This document shows, one piece after another, positions 26,810 through 32,590 of a stretch of 37,932 nt of DNA. The DNA comes from Alphaproteobacteria bacterium. GTDB lineage: Bacteria > Pseudomonadota > Alphaproteobacteria > Rickettsiales > UBA3002. Each line of letters starts with the position of its first letter. The first letter of the stretch is position 1. The stretch spans positions 1 to 37,932 of the forward strand of contig JALHRI010000015.1 of assembly GCA_022841525.1 (NCBI GenBank), given 5' to 3'. The position numbers were made by a program, and so were the translations under genes. The notes below the pieces were generated by a model. It did not search any database, was not told the origin of the DNA, and was given only the letters and a program-made list of their open reading frames with translations.

Positions 26810-26936
26810 CCTCCCACTATGTTGGGAGGGCGATGGAATACAACACCGCTTGCGGAAATACATCGCGGCTGCTTTGCGGCTTCTTAACCTCCCAGCACCA
26901 GTGTGCAGGCGACCTCGTTACCCGAAAGGAACGAGG
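26810..26936 (+). ncRNA. multi-hairpin RNA leader with alternative pairing
   Basis: Four stems in a row precede a 55-aa gene. CCTCCCA (26810-26816) pairs with TGGGAGG (26823-26829). GCGATG (26830-26835) pairs with CATCGC (26861-26866) around an inner CCGC-TT-GCGG. GCAC (26895-26898) pairs with GTGC (26903-26906). CCTCGTT (26913-26919) pairs with AACGAGG (26930-26936), which contains GAGG four bases before the ATG. A second CCTCCCA (26888-26894) can compete for TGGGAGG, as in switching leaders. It matches no RNA family I recognise. Confidence 0.6.
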
Positions 26937-26940
26937 CGTT

Positions 26941-27108
26941 ATGGGCTATAAATATCAAAATAAATTGGATGAAGAACGCGAACGTGAATACTGGAAACAT
27001 GCTCCCTGGTGGCACAAGCTGCTATACCGCCTCGCGTATGTCATGTTTATCATGCTCGCGCTGTGGGGCAATGTGGGCTGGATTATTGCCAAGCTGTTCG
27101 GCGGATAG
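26941..27108 (+). CDS. 55-residue single-pass membrane protein
   Basis: Unrecognised small protein starting at ATG 26941 with the sites AAAGGA and GAGG in its leader, both in or next to a hairpin. Residues 1-25 are charged (YQNKLDEEREREYWKH), then WWHKLLYRLAYVMFIMLALWGNVGWIIAKLF forms one or two closely spaced hydrophobic helices with flanking Trp. The size, charge pattern and structured leader recall small membrane toxins or modulators, but there is no direct evidence. Its last 87 bases overlap, in antisense, the end of the minus-strand 266-aa gene. Confidence 0.6.
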   Translation: MGYKYQNKLDEEREREYWKHAPWWHKLLYRLAYVMFIMLALWGNVGWIIAKLFGG

Positions 27109-27822
27109 ATTCAGGCAGTAATAGCCGCGCCCGTCCGATTTTATGAGCAGCTTCCAGGCGGGTTGCGTCCTGAATATATCGCGCAGACGGGTGCATGGGG
27201 AGCCTGCTTGTTTCAGCAGAGTTTTACCAAACAGCCACGGCCTGCCAGCGAGCATTGCATCATGCAGTGAGCGCACCACTGCTGCCTGTTTTGCGCCCAG
27301 CTGATAACGCTGCCCGTCAATGCAGATATTATGATAATCGTTGCTGAAGATATGATGATTCGCGGCTGGTATGTTTGCATCCGTCGCACGAGTCATTGGG
27401 GTTTGGCCGTTTTGTGTACAAACTGCGATCTGATGTTCCTGCTCAAAGGCAATGCAATCCTTCGCCAGCACCACCAGTTCTTCCAGCGCAAATTTGAGCG
27501 GCTTTTGTAGCGGCTCGGCGGCGAGCCTCAGCAAATACGCATCACGCTTAATCGACTGAAACACGCACACAGTGTTTTCACCACGCGCAAAAATACGTCG
27601 CGTATCTTTGGGCTGTATTGCCGCCATCCCGTCACATATTGCCGTTTCATCAACAATGAATTTGCCTTCTTCGTAATGGCCATACTCCATCCAGCGCGTC
27701 GGCAGGTGAACGCAGGCACGCAGATGACCAGTCTCGACTACATGCGTGATTTCTTCCCAGGGAGCATTCCAGCGCGTTTGCAACAGTTTTAGAGAATAGT
27801 AATCGCGTGCTGGAAATGGCAT
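27022..27822 (-). CDS. phage-type hypothetical protein, putative DNA-binding
   Basis: 266-residue protein of a family seen in alphaproteobacterial mobile elements, without a named function. The N-terminal part (ARDYYSLKLLQTRWNAPWEEITHVVETGHLRACVHLP) resembles a helix-turn-helix site-recognition region. The C-terminal part (GQRYQLGAKQAAVVRSLHDAMLAGRPWLFGKTLLKQAGSPCTRLRDIFR..., ending IKSDGRGYYCLNL) looks like a winged helix. GGGAG precedes the ATG at 27822. It diverges from the UmuD-like gene across a 139-bp region with three GTAAC/GTTAC half-sites, so it could be a regulator of that region. The 3' end runs antisense over the 55-aa gene. Confidence 0.75.
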   Translation of the reverse strand: MPFPARDYYSLKLLQTRWNAPWEEITHVVETGHLRACVHLPTRWMEYGHYEEGKFIVDETAICDGMAAIQPKDTRRIFARGENTVCVFQSIKRDAYLLRLAAEPLQKPLKFALEELVVLAKDCIAFEQEHQIAVCTQNGQTPMTRATDANIPAANHHIFSNDYHNICIDGQRYQLGAKQAAVVRSLHDAMLAGRPWLFGKTLLKQAGSPCTRLRDIFRTQPAWKLLIKSDGRGYYCLNLSAEQLGNNPAHIAPQREHDKHDIREAV

Positions 27823-27853
27823 AAAAACTCCCGTTGCTTACCGTTTTATATTG

Positions 27854-27885
27854 GTGTAACTACTCCGTTACATCTGCTGTTACAC
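27854..27885. promoter_or_regulatory. operator-like GTAAC/GTTAC repeats
   Basis: GTGTAAC (27854-27860) and GTTACAC (27879-27885) are a perfect inverted pair, with a third half-site GTTAC at 27867-27871. Half-sites are spaced 11-12 bp apart. They overlap the position of the -35 for the TATAAT at 27900-27905 and lie close to a TATAAA facing the minus-strand gene, so a shared divergent operator is inferred. Confidence 0.6.
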
Positions 27886-27899
27886 TTTTTGTTTCAAAC

Positions 27900-27905
27900 T
27901 ATAAT
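27900..27905 (+). promoter_or_regulatory. -10 element of the UmuD-like gene
   Basis: Perfect TATAAT, 56 bp before the ATG at 27962. A TGTTAC at 27878-27883 gives a weak -35 with a 16-bp spacer and coincides with the operator-like repeats, which fits repression. Confidence 0.5.
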
Positions 27906-27961
27906 CCAACGCGAAACTTGTAAATCGAAAACTCGTTTTAGTTGCACAAGCTAGGAAAACT

Positions 27962-28438
27962 ATGCGTCCCGACACGAATAAAAAAACCACCAAAGTGATG
28001 CGCGTCCCACTTTGGTTCACCACCCAACTGGAGAGTTACATAAAAAACAAAGGTTATCGCCTGCCACTCCTCTCAGGAAAAGTTCCAGCAGGTTTCCCTC
28101 TCAATACCGAAAGCCATGTTGAGGAGTGGATCGACCTAAACGAGATGATTGTGCGCGACCCCGATTCCATGTTCATGATTGAGGCCGTGGGTGATTCGAT
28201 GATCGGCGCAGGCATTCAGGAAAAAGACTTGCTGATAGTCAGCAGCAAAACCGAACCCACGCATGGCAAAATCGTGATCGCAGCCATTAACGGCGAATAC
28301 ACCGTCAAACGCCTGCACCACAAATCTGATGGCACCAGGCTCATGCCTGCCAACGATGCCTATCCCCCCATCGACATCACTGGCAACATGGATTTCCACA
28401 TCGCTGGCGTGGTGGTGAAAATACTCAGGAGTCTTTAG
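27962..28438 (+). CDS. UmuD/LexA-type self-cleaving S24 peptidase
   Basis: 158-residue S24 protein. Ser79 in AVGDSMIGAGI and Lys116 in NGEYTVKRL form the Ser-Lys dyad. The cleavage site is Ala43-Gly44 in KVPAGFP. Distances (cleavage Ala to Ser 36, Ser to Lys 37 residues) equal those of UmuD (Cys24, Ser60, Lys97), which is stronger evidence than the motifs alone. The first 30 residues (TKVMRVPLWFTTQLESYI) resemble a short ribbon-helix-like module rather than a full HTH. No UmuC polymerase follows. It could be a mutagenesis subunit whose partner is elsewhere, or a truncated prophage repressor cleaved on RecA induction. Confidence 0.9.
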   Translation: MRPDTNKKTTKVMRVPLWFTTQLESYIKNKGYRLPLLSGKVPAGFPLNTESHVEEWIDLNEMIVRDPDSMFMIEAVGDSMIGAGIQEKDLLIVSSKTEPTHGKIVIAAINGEYTVKRLHHKSDGTRLMPANDAYPPIDITGNMDFHIAGVVVKILRSL

Positions 28439-28549
28439 CCTCATCTTCCTGACGAAACTTCCCACGCTTTAGTGGCATGAAATATTCACATTCCGAATCT
28501 GAAGGCGGCGTAAAGGGGCTAAGAAAAACTTATCATAACAATGGAGCGT

Positions 28550-28577
28550 GGGGCTACAATTTTTACAGCCCCTTTTT
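28550..28577 (+). terminator. rho-independent terminator after the UmuD-like gene
   Basis: GGGGCT (28550-28555) pairs with AGCCCC (28567-28572), followed by TTTTT. It lies 112 bp past the UmuD-like stop, so it ends that transcript with a long 3' region or terminates a separate small RNA. Confidence 0.8.
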
Positions 28578-28610
28578 ATAACCATGTTGCGCCAACGATT
28601 TCACCCGTTG

Positions 28611-28639
28611 CTGCTGATTGAATTAATGAGTATCAGCAG
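28611..28639. repeat. 8-bp inverted repeat CTGCTGAT/ATCAGCAG
   Basis: Perfect arms around a 13-base AT-rich loop, between the UmuD-like terminator and the 3' end of the SDR gene. No T-run on either strand; an operator or an mRNA stabilising stem is possible. Confidence 0.5.
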
Positions 28640-28723
28640 AAACTTCACGTCATAAATGCAACATACCGATCCATCATAATCGCGGTCTGCAATCTCTCGA
28701 GGCTGCCCGGATTCACTTAATTC

Positions 28724-29455
28724 TTACCAATGCAACTTTTTACCATCACGGAAGAATCCGCCAGTTGGCCCATCATCAGGTAGCGTTGCCGCCCAGACAA
28801 TACCGGCAGCACCCTCGGCGACAGGTCTTGCGCCCTGCGCTTCTGATCCGGGGTACGTGGCTGTCCAGCCCGGACATACAGCATTGATACGCATGCCCGA
28901 TCCTTGCAATTCGGCGGCGAATTTGACGGTAAGCGCCGTAAGTGCTGCTTTGGCAATCGAGTATGTCGGCGCAACGCCGCCCATTTTCTGCAGGCCAAAC
29001 GCAATGTCACTTTCAAATGCGCCCGCGCCGCTGGACACATTTACAATACGGGCGTGACTGCTTTTGTGTAAAAGTCCTAGCATCGCCTGAATGGTCCGCC
29101 ATGTCCCCAGCACATTCAGTTCAAAGGTTTCCTGCGCATACGCCATCGACACCGTGCTGGTCAGATAATCCGCATCAAAATTACCGCCGACATTGTTGAC
29201 CAAAACATCGAGTTTCCCAAAACGATTCTCAATCCATGCGGCGGCATCAGCGACGGATGAAGCATCAGCCGTATCCAATGTGAGTGGGGTGACATTCCCC
29301 CCCTCTTTCATCAGTTCGGATGCAGCTTTTTCTACCTTCGCGCCATCGCGCCCACTTAAAATAACCGTGTAGCCTTTTTGCGCCAACTGGCGGCAAACCT
29401 CAAACCCGATGCCTCGGTTTGCGCCTGTTACTAAGGCCACTGCATCTTTATTCAT
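28724..29455 (-). CDS. short-chain dehydrogenase/reductase
   Basis: 243-residue classical SDR. The NADP-binding motif is TGANRGIG (residues 10-17), then SGRDGAKV, the NNVGG motif, the active-site Ser in VNVSSGAGAF and the YSIAK Tyr-Lys pair. The carbonyl-reductase-like layout, with a short insertion after the Ser strand, suggests reduction of aldehydes or quinones; the substrate is not known. It is the third gene of the cluster headed by the DUF417 gene, 18 bp after the SnoaL-like gene, and should share the TTGACA promoter at 29959. Confidence 0.92.
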   Translation of the reverse strand: MNKDAVALVTGANRGIGFEVCRQLAQKGYTVILSGRDGAKVEKAASELMKEGGNVTPLTLDTADASSVADAAAWIENRFGKLDVLVNNVGGNFDADYLTSTVSMAYAQETFELNVLGTWRTIQAMLGLLHKSSHARIVNVSSGAGAFESDIAFGLQKMGGVAPTYSIAKAALTALTVKFAAELQGSGMRINAVCPGWTATYPGSEAQGARPVAEGAAGIVWAATLPDDGPTGGFFRDGKKLHW

Positions 29456-29473
29456 CGTTGATACTCCTTACGG

Positions 29474-29923
29474 TTACTTCAAAATCATTGGCGTTAAAAT
29501 CGGTGCCATGAGCATTTCAAATTCAAGATTAGTGGCGCTTACAATATTTTGAACAATTTTTCCGTCCCTGAGCGTTGCGACATGTGTTTCATCGAAAAGA
29601 ATAATGCGCCCTGTAGCAGGCAGACCAAAAAAGTCCTTTGCGTGCTTTTGTCTTGAATGAAAACGAGTGACGATCCTCGTGCCATCTTCAGAAGCAAACT
29701 GATCAATGATCTTTAATGGCTCGACCGCCGGAAATGCATCGCTGAATCCGCCAACAATCGCTTTGTATTCTTCGATGCCATCAATCGGCCCCATCGGCTT
29801 GAGACCCGTAATTCCCTGAATGGTTGCATGCGCGGTGGCATCCGCTGCCGCTAGATCACCCTTTCCCAAAAAATCCTCAATGAAACGGGAAACAACGGAG
29901 ATATTTTTCTGATAAGCGGTCAT
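29474..29923 (-). CDS. SnoaL-like (NTF2-fold) protein
   Basis: 149-residue protein of the SnoaL/ester-cyclase-like group. It starts with a helix (NISVVSRFIEDFLGKGDLAAADA), then HATIQGITGLKPMGPIDGIEEYKAIVGGFSDAFPAVEPLKIIDQFA and strands with TRFHSRQKHAKDFFGLPATGRIILFDETHVATLRDGKIVQ, the usual fold order. Catalytic residues are not assignable. AAGGAG lies just before the ATG at 29923, and a strong sigma70-like promoter is 36 bp upstream, so it has its own promoter besides any read-through from the DUF417 gene. Confidence 0.85.
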   Translation of the reverse strand: MTAYQKNISVVSRFIEDFLGKGDLAAADATAHATIQGITGLKPMGPIDGIEEYKAIVGGFSDAFPAVEPLKIIDQFASEDGTRIVTRFHSRQKHAKDFFGLPATGRIILFDETHVATLRDGKIVQNIVSATNLEFEMLMAPILTPMILK

Positions 29924-29958
29924 AGTGGCTCCTTGTAATATCGGGTTAATTGTCTATT

Positions 29959-29987
29959 TTTATAGAGTTAGGCAAGGAGCATGTCAA
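29959..29987 (-). promoter_or_regulatory. sigma70 promoter of the SnoaL-like/SDR pair
   Basis: On the minus strand TTGACA (29987-29982) and TATAAA (29964-29959) are separated by exactly 17 bp, 36 bp before the SnoaL-like start. No GAAAC-N6-GTTTC operator lies here, so this promoter may not obey the TetR regulator. Confidence 0.75.
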
Positions 29988-30000
29988 CGATGAGCGATTA

Positions 30001-30020
30001 CTGTCATTCTGCCATTCTTC
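30001..30020. repeat. near copy of the tRNA-Pro 3' junction
   Basis: Matches 22500-22520 in 19 columns with one mismatch and one missing base, in an intergenic stretch next to the end of the DUF417 gene. It may be a decayed attachment site or chance. Confidence 0.35.
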
Positions 30021-30053
30021 TTGTGCAGCACGCCAAATCTATCCTTTCTCAAA

Positions 30054-30563
30054 TTACCTTTTTTCAGCCAGCACTGCCTTCGCACTTTCGAGCGCCACGC
30101 GAAGCGACAAGGCAAACAGCCCCAGATCCTTGAGCAGAAACTGGCCCGTATCCGCAGTGATGGCCGGAAAGCCCAAATTCGGTTCAATCACGCCAGGAGT
30201 TGAAAACAGCATGCAGATCGTGGTTATAAATAAGCCAGCCGATAGCACACCCCCCACAAACGACAGTCTGGGTGAGATGAAACGACCGAGAATCAACAGC
30301 CCGATGCTAATTTCGACCATGCCCAGAAAGTTAGAAAATCCCTGCACCGAGAAAAACCCATACATCCAGGAAATGAACCAGCTATGTTCCACCAGCCCTT
30401 TGATGCCCACCGCTTCGTAGGCCGTAAACTTCATGCCGCCAAAAGCTAAATAAATGATTGGCAGGGCGATGTAAGGGATGATGCGCACGAACTTCTCGCC
30501 CAGTTGCCCAAGGGGGCTGTGAAAAAAGTTCGTTAAAAAATGAATGAGAATATCGTTTTTCAT
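30054..30563 (-). CDS. DUF417/RclC-like inner membrane protein
   Basis: 169-residue membrane protein of the YkgB/RclC (DUF417) family, whose E. coli member belongs to the reactive-chlorine resistance genes. About four hydrophobic helices: residues 25-45 (IIPYIALPIIYLAFGGMKF), 68-95, 100-120 (GGVLSAGLFITTICMLF) and 140-160. Family marks include PYIALPIIYLAFGGMKFTAYEA and SPLLPNLGFPAIT-like PNLGFPAI. Its ATG at 30563 overlaps the stop of a 16-codon leader ORF (ATGA). Two TetR-operator promoters lie upstream. An oxidant or electrophile response is inferred from family and neighbours. Confidence 0.88.
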   Translation of the reverse strand: MKNDILIHFLTNFFHSPLGQLGEKFVRIIPYIALPIIYLAFGGMKFTAYEAVGIKGLVEHSWFISWMYGFFSVQGFSNFLGMVEISIGLLILGRFISPRLSFVGGVLSAGLFITTICMLFSTPGVIEPNLGFPAITADTGQFLLKDLGLFALSLRVALESAKAVLAEKR

Positions 30564-30610
30564 GATTGCGCCCCATAATTTTTGGTTAATGTATATTTAA
30601 TCCGTTGCAT
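30560..30610 (-). CDS. 16-residue leader peptide coupled to the DUF417 gene
   Basis: An ORF too short for standard calling: MQRIKYTLTKNYGAQS. AGGAG lies seven bases before its ATG (30610), while the downstream DUF417 start has only a weak GGGGCG. Its TGA overlaps the next ATG as ATGA, the classic arrangement for translational coupling. The peptide is basic and not hydrophobic. It may just deliver ribosomes or act as a sensing leader. Confidence 0.55.
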   Translation of the reverse strand: MQRIKYTLTKNYGAQS

Positions 30611-30669
30611 AACAATTCTCCTAATGAGTTGGTTGATGTGATGAAAAGCATCGTTGCCCCTCGGCCCCT

Positions 30670-30698
30670 TGAATAGGAAACTTATAAGTTTCCGTCAA
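30670..30698 (-). promoter_or_regulatory. promoter with TetR operator in the spacer (proximal)
   Basis: On the minus strand TTGACG (30698-30693) and TATTCA (30675-30670) enclose a 17-bp spacer. The 18-bp perfect palindrome GGAAACTTATAAGTTTCC (30676-30693) fills that spacer, a geometry that would block polymerase when occupied. Confidence 0.75.
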
Positions 30699-30730
30699 GT
30701 TGTCGAATCGCTACGTTGCGGTTCACCCCC

Positions 30731-30759
30731 TTTATAAGAAACCAGATTGTTTCCGTCAA
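30731..30759 (-). promoter_or_regulatory. promoter with TetR operator in the spacer (distal)
   Basis: TTGACG (30759-30754) and TATAAA (30736-30731) with a 17-bp spacer holding GAAACCAGATTGTTTC (plus-strand 30738-30753). Same architecture as the proximal promoter 61 bp away, with a better -10. Confidence 0.78.
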
Positions 30760-30784
30760 TAGATTTTTTATAAAATATTATTTC

Positions 30785-30812
30785 TTGTTATTTCAATGAT
30801 ATTTGGTATATT
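30785..30812 (+). promoter_or_regulatory. candidate tetR promoter
   Basis: TTGTTA (30785-30790), 16-bp spacer, TATATT (30807-30812). The flanking inverted pair TTTCAAT/ATTGAAA overlaps the spacer and -10. Confidence 0.5.
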
Positions 30813-30847
30813 GAAACTTAGAAAGCCGTAGTTAAACCAATTTAATA

Positions 30848-30863
30848 GAAACCATATAGTTTA
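30848..30863. promoter_or_regulatory. third TetR operator, before tetR
   Basis: GAAACCATATAGTTTA, one mismatch from GAAAC-N6-GTTTC, 15 bp before the tetR start and downstream of its likely transcription start, so autorepression is expected. Confidence 0.65.
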
Positions 30864-30878
30864 TCAGAAAGAGCCGCT

Positions 30879-31445
30879 ATGCCCCGCCCATCCCGCCGCG
30901 ACGATGTGATTAAAACCGCCATTGCCCTGTTCAGCAAACATGGGTTCAACGGCACGGGCGTGGACATGATCATGCGCGAGGCCAAGGTCTCCAAAAAAAC
31001 CATGTACAGCTATTTCCGCTCGAAGGATGAGTTGATCCTGGCGGCGCTACAGCATTATGATGGGCTGTTTCGCAACAATTTTATGAAGCAGGTCGATAAA
31101 GCCGCGCCGACAGCAGAGAAAAGATTGCTCGCAATGTTTGACGTTGCCAAACTCTGGTTCATGCAGGATCACTTTTTCGGCTGCATGTTCATCAATGCAG
31201 TTGGGGAATATTCGGATGCCGATACGCCCATCCGCAATGTCAGCGTTCACTTCAAAGCGCAGATACGTGGCTACATCAAAGAGCTCTGCATACAGGCGGG
31301 CGCAAAGGATGCGGACGGTCTTGCTGATGAGCTGGCATTAATGCTCGAAGGCGCGATTGTCACCGCGCAGGTCGGCAAAAACCCCGAAGCTGCTGACATC
31401 GCTAAGAAATCCGCGCAGAAAATTATCACGGCGCATTTGGCTTAA
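30879..31445 (+). CDS. TetR family transcriptional regulator
   Basis: 188-residue TetR repressor. The N-terminal HTH (about 8-54) reads RRDDVIKTAIALFSKHGFNGTGVDMIMREAKVSKKTMYSYFRSKDELI, the family's most conserved part. The C-terminal domain (MFDVAKLWFMQDHFFGCMFINAVGEY, then YIKELCIQAGAKDADGLADELALMLEGAIVTAQ) resembles the TetR_C group common in electrophile-responsive repressors, with Cys in FFGCMF and LCIQ. Three GAAAC-N6-GTTTC operators lie between it and the divergent DUF417/SnoaL/SDR genes, so it should repress both sides and release on a small ligand. The ligand is unknown. Confidence 0.93.
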   Translation: MPRPSRRDDVIKTAIALFSKHGFNGTGVDMIMREAKVSKKTMYSYFRSKDELILAALQHYDGLFRNNFMKQVDKAAPTAEKRLLAMFDVAKLWFMQDHFFGCMFINAVGEYSDADTPIRNVSVHFKAQIRGYIKELCIQAGAKDADGLADELALMLEGAIVTAQVGKNPEAADIAKKSAQKIITAHLA

Positions 31446-31448
31446 AAA

Positions 31449-31475
31449 GCTCAGGCTCAGGCTCAGGCTCAGGCT
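31449..31475. repeat. hexamer microsatellite (GCTCAG)x4.5
   Basis: Four complete GCTCAG copies plus GCT directly after the tetR stop. Copy number may vary between strains through slippage; it lies 24 bp before the YHS operon promoter. Confidence 0.85.
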
Positions 31476-31498
31476 TAACCTTTCCTTGTTTGGCCTAG

Positions 31499-31527
31499 TT
31501 ACCTCTTGACCGTTTGATAAATATAAT
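31499..31527 (+). promoter_or_regulatory. sigma70 promoter of the YHS operon
   Basis: TTACCT (31499-31504), 17-bp spacer and perfect TATAAT (31522-31527), 44 bp before the YHS gene. The ribosome site AAGGAG is at 31556-31561. Confidence 0.75.
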
Positions 31528-31571
31528 CTTATATCGCCAATCTATTTAACTAAAAAAGGAGTTTTCTTCAC

Positions 31572-32033
31572 ATGTCTTTTGCAAAAAGGTTTCTTCGCGT
31601 TACGAGTGCTGTATTTTTGGGCCTTTTTTTCTTGTCATCTGCACAAGCGGCAGACGTGATTTATACGGGTACTTTCAGCGATAAGGCAGTCAGTGGGTAT
31701 GACACAGTGGCCTATTTTACGGACGGAAAGCCGGTGAAGGGCTCCGAGAAATTCAGCACCAAATACAAAGGGGCAGTATGGCAGTTTGCCTCACAGGAGC
31801 ATCTGGATGCATTTAAAGCAACCCCAGAAAAATATGCGCCTCAATATGGCGGATATTGTGCCTATGCCATTGCTGCAAAAAATGCACTGGTATCATCAGA
31901 TCCGGAGGCGTGGAAAATTGTCAATGGCAAGCTTTACCTGAATTATGACAAAGACATTCAGGCAGAATGGGCAATGGATATTCCTGGTTATATCAAAAAA
32001 GGTGATGAAAACTGGCCTGCTCTCAACAAATAG
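31572..32033 (+). CDS. exported YHS domain protein
   Basis: 153 residues with a signal peptide (residues 1-26, ending SSAQA). The YHS domain covers about 36-95: AVSGYDTVAYFTDGKPVKGSEKFSTKYKGAVWQFASQEHLDAFKATPEKYAPQYGGYCAYAIA. The domain is thought to bind metals; here the Cys of GGYCAYAIA and nearby residues would be ligands. Residues 97-153 add an ALVSSDPEAWKIVNGKLYLNY module, common in periplasmic YHS proteins. First gene of a six-gene run with a strong promoter and ribosome site, 48 bp before a DoxX-like gene. Role unknown; metal or redox handling is a guess. Confidence 0.9.
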   Translation: MSFAKRFLRVTSAVFLGLFFLSSAQAADVIYTGTFSDKAVSGYDTVAYFTDGKPVKGSEKFSTKYKGAVWQFASQEHLDAFKATPEKYAPQYGGYCAYAIAAKNALVSSDPEAWKIVNGKLYLNYDKDIQAEWAMDIPGYIKKGDENWPALNK

Positions 32034-32081
32034 GGGTAGGCATGAACTTTTTTTAATTTACACTCTGGTGGGGAGCAAACC

Positions 32082-32582
32082 ATGCACACTGACCCAATAA
32101 TGACTGACGGGAAATTCTGTCTGTATAAACATCGCTCAACAAAAACGTCAAAGATCAAGATCGCGTTGGTTGTTTATATCTCATTTGTGTTCATACAGTC
32201 ATTATTTTACAAATTTGCGGATGCGCCGGAAACGCAATATATCTTCGCCACGCTTGACGCCTGGGCGACAGGATTTAACGTTTCTGGATTGTTTCTGCCC
32301 GGCGGAATTTTTAGTGCAAAAGTGATTGGAAGCGCAGAGCTGGTTGCATCCTGCGTGATGCTGGCGTCGCTGTTCACGGGGCTGGTGTATCTTCGTGTGG
32401 CGGGAGCATTATTATCCATCGCCATTATTTCTGGCGCCATATTCTTTCACCTTTTTACTCCTTTGGGTGTTGAAGTGCTTGAAGATGGCGGTTTATTATT
32501 CATGATGGCATGCGGCGTATGGCTGAGTGCAGTTTCATTATTGTTCATGGAACGTGAATTTATTAAAAAAATTCTTACCTAG
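32082..32582 (+). CDS. DoxX-like membrane protein
   Basis: 166-residue inner membrane protein with four hydrophobic helices at about 28-45 (IALVVYISFVFIQSLFYKF), 78-98, 102-122 and 135-155, the DoxX-like layout. The FYKFADAPETQYIFATLDAW segment after the first helix matches that family. GGGGAG lies before the ATG at 32082. DoxX-type proteins often sit near thiol- or metal-stress genes and their activity is poorly defined. It follows the YHS gene and precedes the VTT-domain gene by 8 bp. Confidence 0.82.
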   Translation: MHTDPIMTDGKFCLYKHRSTKTSKIKIALVVYISFVFIQSLFYKFADAPETQYIFATLDAWATGFNVSGLFLPGGIFSAKVIGSAELVASCVMLASLFTGLVYLRVAGALLSIAIISGAIFFHLFTPLGVEVLEDGGLLFMMACGVWLSAVSLLFMEREFIKKILT

Positions 32583-32590
32583 CCGTCTCC

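Larger units (their letters stand above)
26484..26940. other. 457-bp intergenic region with array and structured leader
   Basis: No credible protein gene lies here. It holds the phased GTGGGG array (26537-26684) and the multi-hairpin leader (26810-26936), annotated separately. A TTGACA on the minus strand at about 26630-26637, between the two array clusters, could be the -35 of a promoter for the replication run, but its -10 is poor. Confidence 0.6.
30564..30878. promoter_or_regulatory. 315-bp divergent control region
   Basis: Apart from the leader peptide there is no gene. It carries two operator-promoters facing the DUF417 cluster (30670-30698, 30731-30759), a promoter facing tetR (30785-30812) and a third operator (30848-30863). 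TTTCAAT (30791-30797) and ATTGAAA (30810-30816) form a further inverted pair around the tetR promoter. The region is strongly AT-rich toward tetR. Confidence 0.75.

Noticed and set aside
27962-28438. LexA
   Set aside because: The N-terminal DNA-binding domain of LexA is missing and the length and dyad spacing fit UmuD better.
29950-30420. 156-codon plus-strand ORF opposite the DUF417 gene
   Set aside because: Antisense shadow of a recognised family; the product has low-complexity Ser/Pro content and no ribosome site.
30564-30878. insertion sequence remnant in the AT-rich control region
   Set aside because: No transposase fragment or terminal repeats; the repeats are explained as TetR operators.
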